This document shows positions 59,259 to 64,000 of a DNA stretch of 64,000 bases, piece by piece. The notes below the pieces were generated by a model, which was not told the origin of the DNA, did no database searches, and saw only the letters and a program-made list of their open reading frames with translations. This DNA is from Hevea brasiliensis (lineage: Eukaryota > Streptophyta > Magnoliopsida > Malpighiales > Euphorbiaceae): contig NC_079510.1 in the NCBI RefSeq assembly GCF_030052815.1, positions 49,318,725-49,382,724 of the forward strand, in the 5' to 3' direction. Position 1 is the first letter of the stretch. Every line of letters starts with the position of its first letter. A program made the translations under genes and the position numbers.

Positions 59259-62170
59259 TGAATGTAAATTATTTTCTTTACATCATTAGGCCAAAGCTTT
59301 GTCCGGTATCCTCATAATGGGAATTTGATAAAAGCCTGTCGTAGCCGAGTGGCAAGACAAGGACATGTGATCCTTAAACAACATACGAGGTCTTCACTTT
59401 TCCAAAACATGTATACGACGTTGTATCGTATTAACGAGTTTTAGCTTTTTAAAAGTTGGATTTTAAATTTCAATTAGAATCAAATAAATTTAAAAAAAAA
59501 AAAAAAAACTCAAGAACGGACTTGCACTTTGCATACCCTTCAAAAGATAAAAGAAGTTTTGCCATATCTTTTATAGACATACATGTTTTTGCTTTTAACA
59601 CCTATGAAAATCATTTAATTGAAACAAAGCAATATATTAGGTTTAATTGATAATTTTTAGAATTTAAGTAAAATTACAACAATTTGAAAAGTTAAATTTT
59701 TTTTTTTTACAATTATTTCTGTTGATGTGGCGCAAAGTTCACATCTTACGTGCCAACAAATGGTAAAATGCAATCGCAATTCTTTTTAAACTTTAGGCTT
59801 TAATCGTTAATTTTCAAAATTTAAGATAGGATTATAAAATTTTGAAAAATTCAATTTTTTTTTATAATTACTCATTATAAATTTAATAATAGATCATTCA
59901 AAACCTTATAAATAAAATTAAAATATCTAAAAATATTTAATTTATTATCATTTCTAATTATGGACATATTTAATACTACTATTAAAATTGATATCGAGAA
60001 AATTACCTTTTTAAATATGTTAGTTAAAGAATATTAAAAAATAATTTAAAATTAAATTTAATAAATTTTAATAATAAAAATATTAAAATAATAAAATAAT
60101 TTTTTTAAAACTGCTCTAAAATATATATAAAAAAGTGTTTTGTGTGTGTTTGTATATATATATATAATTTATTATCATCTCTAAGGGTTTTTACAAATTT
60201 AAAGAAATGGAAACAAACAAACAAAAACACTTCACTTTTTCAAAGCCAATCCCAATGGCCGAGAATTGCTGTCGTAAAGAGATATCATATCTATCGTTCT
60301 ACTCTTCACATTGATTTTCTTGTCTGCCATGAAACCCATATTTGATTCTTTCAAAACCTTTAGGTTTGAACTCTGCGAATTCCATAACAAAAACCCCAAC
60401 CAAGTCTAACCTGGTGGGCTAATTCATCCAAGGTTGTCCAATTTAAGGTAAATAGTCCAACAAGGAGAAGACCAAGTCTAAGATGGCAACCTGAAAGTGA
60501 CACTAATAACAATCCAATTGCATCACCTAATCATATCATTATCTGTAGCTGGTTTCATTGCATCTACCAAGTTTAGAGCTCATCCAACCAATACAGAGAT
60601 AATGTTGGTCGACTCCTTTTTATTTAATTATTAAAGAAAGTAATACATGATTAAGCAATGATTACTGTTAATTACAAATTGAGGTTCAATGCACGCGACT
60701 TACCATGAAAGTTGCAGAAGTAAAATTAAAATGGGAGCCTCAAATTGAATAAACATTAGGTGAATGCAATAAATGCGACTTTCAAAGGAATAAATGTTGG
60801 ATTTTTTTGCCAGTGGAAATAAAGTAACATGTCTCTGTCAAAGGAAAATAAAAGCCTAATAGCACAAGGATATCAAATTGAGTAGCCGAAAAAAAAAAAA
60901 AAAAAGCCATTCCCTGAAAGCAGAGATATCATTTTCCTTGTCTCTTTTTTGCCTTGGTGATAAAGCCGTAACAGTTAGAAAAAAGATTGGATGAACCCAC
61001 TTGATGCTGAGAATATGGGACACAAATGTGGGAATGAATAGAGGTATCCACTACCCTACTTACTTGTTTGTACCTATAATTCGATACTTTCGACGAACCC
61101 AGAAAAATTCATGGGCACAAGCCTCTGCACACATTCACAAACTATGGCATATCCATTTGACCGAACAAAATGAACCCAAAAATGCTGTCTGCCAACCCAT
61201 CTAAGCGAAAAAGTAGATGCATGGACTTAATATTTACCATAATGCGGAACAAACAGGTACCCATTTGGTGCTTGTAAAAGAAATATAGACAATGCCTTGC
61301 AAGCAATTTGGTAATCCATGAGACCATAATAACATTATTCAGTCACAAGTGAACGTGGAGAGATGATCACAGTCATCGCTTAATAACCAATATGATAATA
61401 TCATTAATAAATTGCTGATGAAATTAACAAAAGCAAATAATCTTGCAGTGAATGCATTCAAACACAGCACACCTGAAACACATTTACTGGTTTCTGATAA
61501 AACACAAGCAACACCTAGGACAAACTAAAAACAGATGGTTGAAACTTCACCTGCATTTAATACCTAAAACAACACATACGGTTTCTCTAAAATGAAGAGA
61601 TAATTGGAATCATCATTCACTTAATATTGATGATAAACAAACTCATATAGTTAGAATGTGTATTTCCATGCAGCCAGCCCCCACCCCCCTCTTGTTTTGT
61701 TTTGGGTGCGGGGGGTGGTGTGTGGGCACTCTCTCTATCTAATCAGCATTAGAATGTATACAGCTAATCCAAATTAAGAATTTTAATAAATTTCCATATT
61801 CAATAACAAATATAACACCAAAATAGTAGAAACTTGACTAATGGAAAAGGGCAAAGTTAAAACAGTTCATCTTGGGAAAAAAAATCCATCCAAAGGAGAC
61901 AGCTCTTCAACTTCATAGCCTTTTAAAACACACTATCTTTCATCTCCCAATGCTTACAATGTTCAAAACACCCTAAAATGTGATAATATGTTGTGTGTAG
62001 GCATATTTGCGAAGAAAAGATACTTCCACCGCACTGGATCCTACAAATCTATTAATTCACTCTCACATGAATGTGACATGGAAGAGGAGTACAAATAAAG
62101 AGGCTCGGAAAACAAACCTTTTTAATTACAAGTGACCCAGTGCACTAAAAAGCTGGGTCATAAAAGAGAT
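57991..62170. other. AT-rich intergenic DNA, 3' side of the kinase gene
   Basis: No gene is recognised. There are a (TA)n run at 59102-59129, a pure A tract of about 35 bases at 59220-59254, which may be the tail of an unrecognised retroposon, and a tRNA-like snippet near 59337. From about 60900 the base composition is less extreme. The last few hundred bases before 62171 would be the kinase 3' UTR. Confidence 0.4.
59220..59254 (+). repeat. poly(A) tract of about 35 bases
   Basis: An unbroken A run follows CTACAATAATG. Either a mononucleotide microsatellite or a retroposon tail would explain it; no coding remnant precedes it. Confidence 0.9.
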
Positions 62171-63753
62171 TCATGTGAATTTGGGTTTAGGTATGGGGGA
62201 ACTACTAGGATGAACGGGACCAAGCTTTTGAATCCAATGAAGAAGACCTTTCTTATGATCTTGACAAGTTGGGTTTTGTACCAAATTCAGGGTCCCATCA
62301 CAGGCAAGTGAAGACTCAAATTGCTCTAATACTTTCACAATTTGCCAAAACTCGGGCCTTTTCTCAGGATGCAAACACCAGCACTGCTCGATTAAAGCTC
62401 GCATGGCAGGAGGGCAGTCCCGAGGAATAACAGGTCTCAAATTCTGCAAAGAGAGAACAAATTTTCTAGTGTTAGAACTAAGTTTTTTTATTGAACAATG
62501 CGCAAGAAATAGAAATAGTAGTACATGACAAAAAAAAATGTTAATAATGATCATCTTATACTCCATTACTGGTCCCATTCAAACTATCCCCAAAATTACT
62601 TTTCCAGCAAGAAATTAGGATTTGCTACTCAATACAATACCATGCACTTATTATATGCAAAAAACAATCACTCTCATTTAGACCAATAATGACATAAACA
62701 AATGATCATTTCTTGCCTTTGGAACCTTTGCATAACCGATCTCGTCAAAACAATTTTTGCAACTATTACTGCAATAAAAAACGGATGGTTTTCATCAAAT
62801 TAGATTTCACTAACTATACTTCACTCCCAAAGAAGGAGAAGATCCTTGTCTTGATAAAGTCTATTTCAATACACAATTAAAGGTGTACTTTTATAGCAGT
62901 AACTTCATATGTGTTCTTTTATCTCACATCAAAAGAATTGAGTTAACTCTTATGGAATTCAAGTATCCCAATAGCCCTTATACCTTGTCAATGTTGATTG
63001 ATGACAGCATTTCATAAAAGAAGTATATTTTCACCAAGAACATAGTTCTAAAATTCAACATCATGCAAATTCTTTGTTAGAAAAGCTCAAAGAGGCAGCA
63101 AGCTATGATTAGTGAGTCCATTCGCATAATCAACTCAACAAAGCCTTAATTCAATCTAGTTGGGATACTGCACCAATAGCTCTAGACCATCAATCACTTA
63201 TGGACAAGAAAACAAAGTCAAAAGATGGGATGAAATGTGCCTAACTACAATCATAAAATCCACAAAAAAAAAAACATCGACTGTAGGAAAAAAATACCTT
63301 ATTCACTACTGCAAAAGCAGCTTGTATGGGATTCATATCCTCATAGGGAATTGTTCCAGCCACCATTTCCCATAAAATGAGCCCAAAACTATACACATCA
63401 ACCCTTCTGCCATAGGATTTCTTTTTTATCATCTCAGGTGCCATCCATCTGTAAGTTCCTGGGTCGTCAGCCAATGAATCACAATATGCTTCCTCACAAG
63501 CTATGCCAAAATCGGCTATCTTTAGATGAAACTCTTGATCAATAAGAACATTCTCAGGTTTAAGATCTCGATGAATGACACCTTGAGAGTGGATATATTC
63601 CATTCCACGAGCAATATCCAGAGCAACTGCAATTAGCCTCTGTAAGGTGAGAGACTTATGCTCAAGCTTGTGCAGGTATGCCCTCAAGGAACCTTCAGAT
63701 AAATATTCTGTTATAACACAATAAACTGGTGGCTTTTTGCATGCTGCTACAAA
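62171..63753 (-). CDS. Raf-like (HT1-related) protein kinase, C-terminal exons, partial
   Basis: Two exons are visible: 63753-63298 (152 codons, after acceptor GATGCAG) and 62443-62171 (90 residues plus stop), joined in phase 0 across an 854-bp intron (AAG|GTATTT ... TTTGCAG|AAT). They encode the C-lobe of a kinase: HRDLKPEN at visible residues 61-68 with the catalytic Asp, DFGIA from 81, GTYRWMAPE to 107, DVYSFGLILWE, and CWCLHPEKRPEFWQIV. The tail LNLVQNPTCQDHKKGLLHWI is typical of a plant Raf-like MAPKKK group related to HT1. These are cytosolic Ser/Thr (sometimes dual-specificity) kinases with roles in stress and CO2 signalling; the role here is not known. The ATP-binding N-lobe lies beyond position 64000. 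All key catalytic motifs that are visible are intact, so the gene is probably functional. Confidence 0.92.
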
Positions 63754-63887
63754 CTGCATCAGCAGATCACAGAATGTAAAAAAGAGGATTCATGAAGCAG
63801 CCACAAACTTACTCCACTAGTTTCAGTGATAATTAAAATTCCACGTCAACTGTAAGCCAGTTAGGTAATCCAATCATCAACTTGCAC

Positions 63888-64000
63888 AACTCAACTCAAC
63901 TCAATTTTTATCCCAAAAATTTATTAGAGTCGGCTATATGTATTCTCTTTTCCACTCTAAACGATTTTGGGTTAAATCCTCGAAAATGTGAAATGCTTCT
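63888..64000 (-). mobile_element. 3' end of a second RTE LINE inside a kinase intron (runs off the window)
   Basis: Read on the minus strand, the sequence matches the 3' end of LINE C: AACCCAAAATCGTTTAGAGT, then CATATAGCCGA, TTTTTGGGATAAA and a TTGAG tandem tail ending near 63888. It lies upstream of the exon at 63753, thus inside an intron or upstream part of the kinase gene and in the same direction as the gene. Its 5' part is outside the window. Confidence 0.87.

Noticed and set aside
59337..59400. tRNA-like snippet GTCGTAGCCGAGTGGC resembling the 5' part of a Ser or Leu tRNA with an A box
   Set aside because: No B box (GGTTCGAATCC type) follows and the acceptor and anticodon stems do not pair, so it is not a tRNA gene; at most a decayed fragment.

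Overview
This is plant nuclear DNA, almost certainly from a eudicot. It is AT-rich, its genes are split by GT..AG introns, and its proteins belong to plant-only families. It is packed with plant Copia, Gypsy-type, L1 and RTE retroelements. A woody rosid or Malpighiales such as Hevea or Manihot is a guess from overall feel only. I see no bacterial operon, CRISPR array or intact RNA gene.

Four host genes are supported, all on the minus strand. They are a single-exon VQ4-like VQ-motif protein (1957-2745), a two-exon AGP31-like cell wall protein with signal peptide, His/Pro-rich region and PAC domain (9755-11156), a three-exon bHLH transcription factor with a C-terminal ACT-like region (21498-22381), and the last two visible exons of a Raf-like protein kinase whose 5' part lies beyond the window (62171-63753). 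Splice sites and phases were worked out by eye and join cleanly.

Two 5'-truncated L1-type LINEs lie at about 11375-13037 and 15637-17962. The second has a near-perfect 17-bp target site duplication (TSD). A nonautonomous hAT-like element with subterminal GAGCTCG-rich repeats lies at about 55766-57451, next to a 530-bp compound GA/GT/CT microsatellite.

The block from 22731 to 54918 is one nest of retroelements whose order can be read from intact TSDs. A 2.7-kb solo LTR (E, TSD TTTTA) was split by a Copia element (A, TSD GTCTA). A was then hit three times: in its reverse transcriptase by a 6.2-kb LTR-type insertion (F, TSD TTGAC), and in its 3' LTR by an antisense relative (B, TSD ACATG) and by an RTE LINE (C, 18-bp TSD). 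C was itself split by a 3.1-kb solo LTR (D, TSD GACGC). Removing the inserts leaves A as a 9.6-kb element whose two LTRs differ in length by 20 bp, which supports the reconstruction. All element genes carry stops or deletions. The least explained part is F: its minus strand carries two TATA-led reading frames, one resembling the antisense ORF of Tat/Retand-type Gypsy elements and one unrecognised with hydrophobic stretches. A second RTE 3' end, of the same family as C, lies at the right edge inside an intron of the kinase gene.

The host genes do not form a functional unit. The rest is AT-rich intergenic DNA in which I recognise no further genes.
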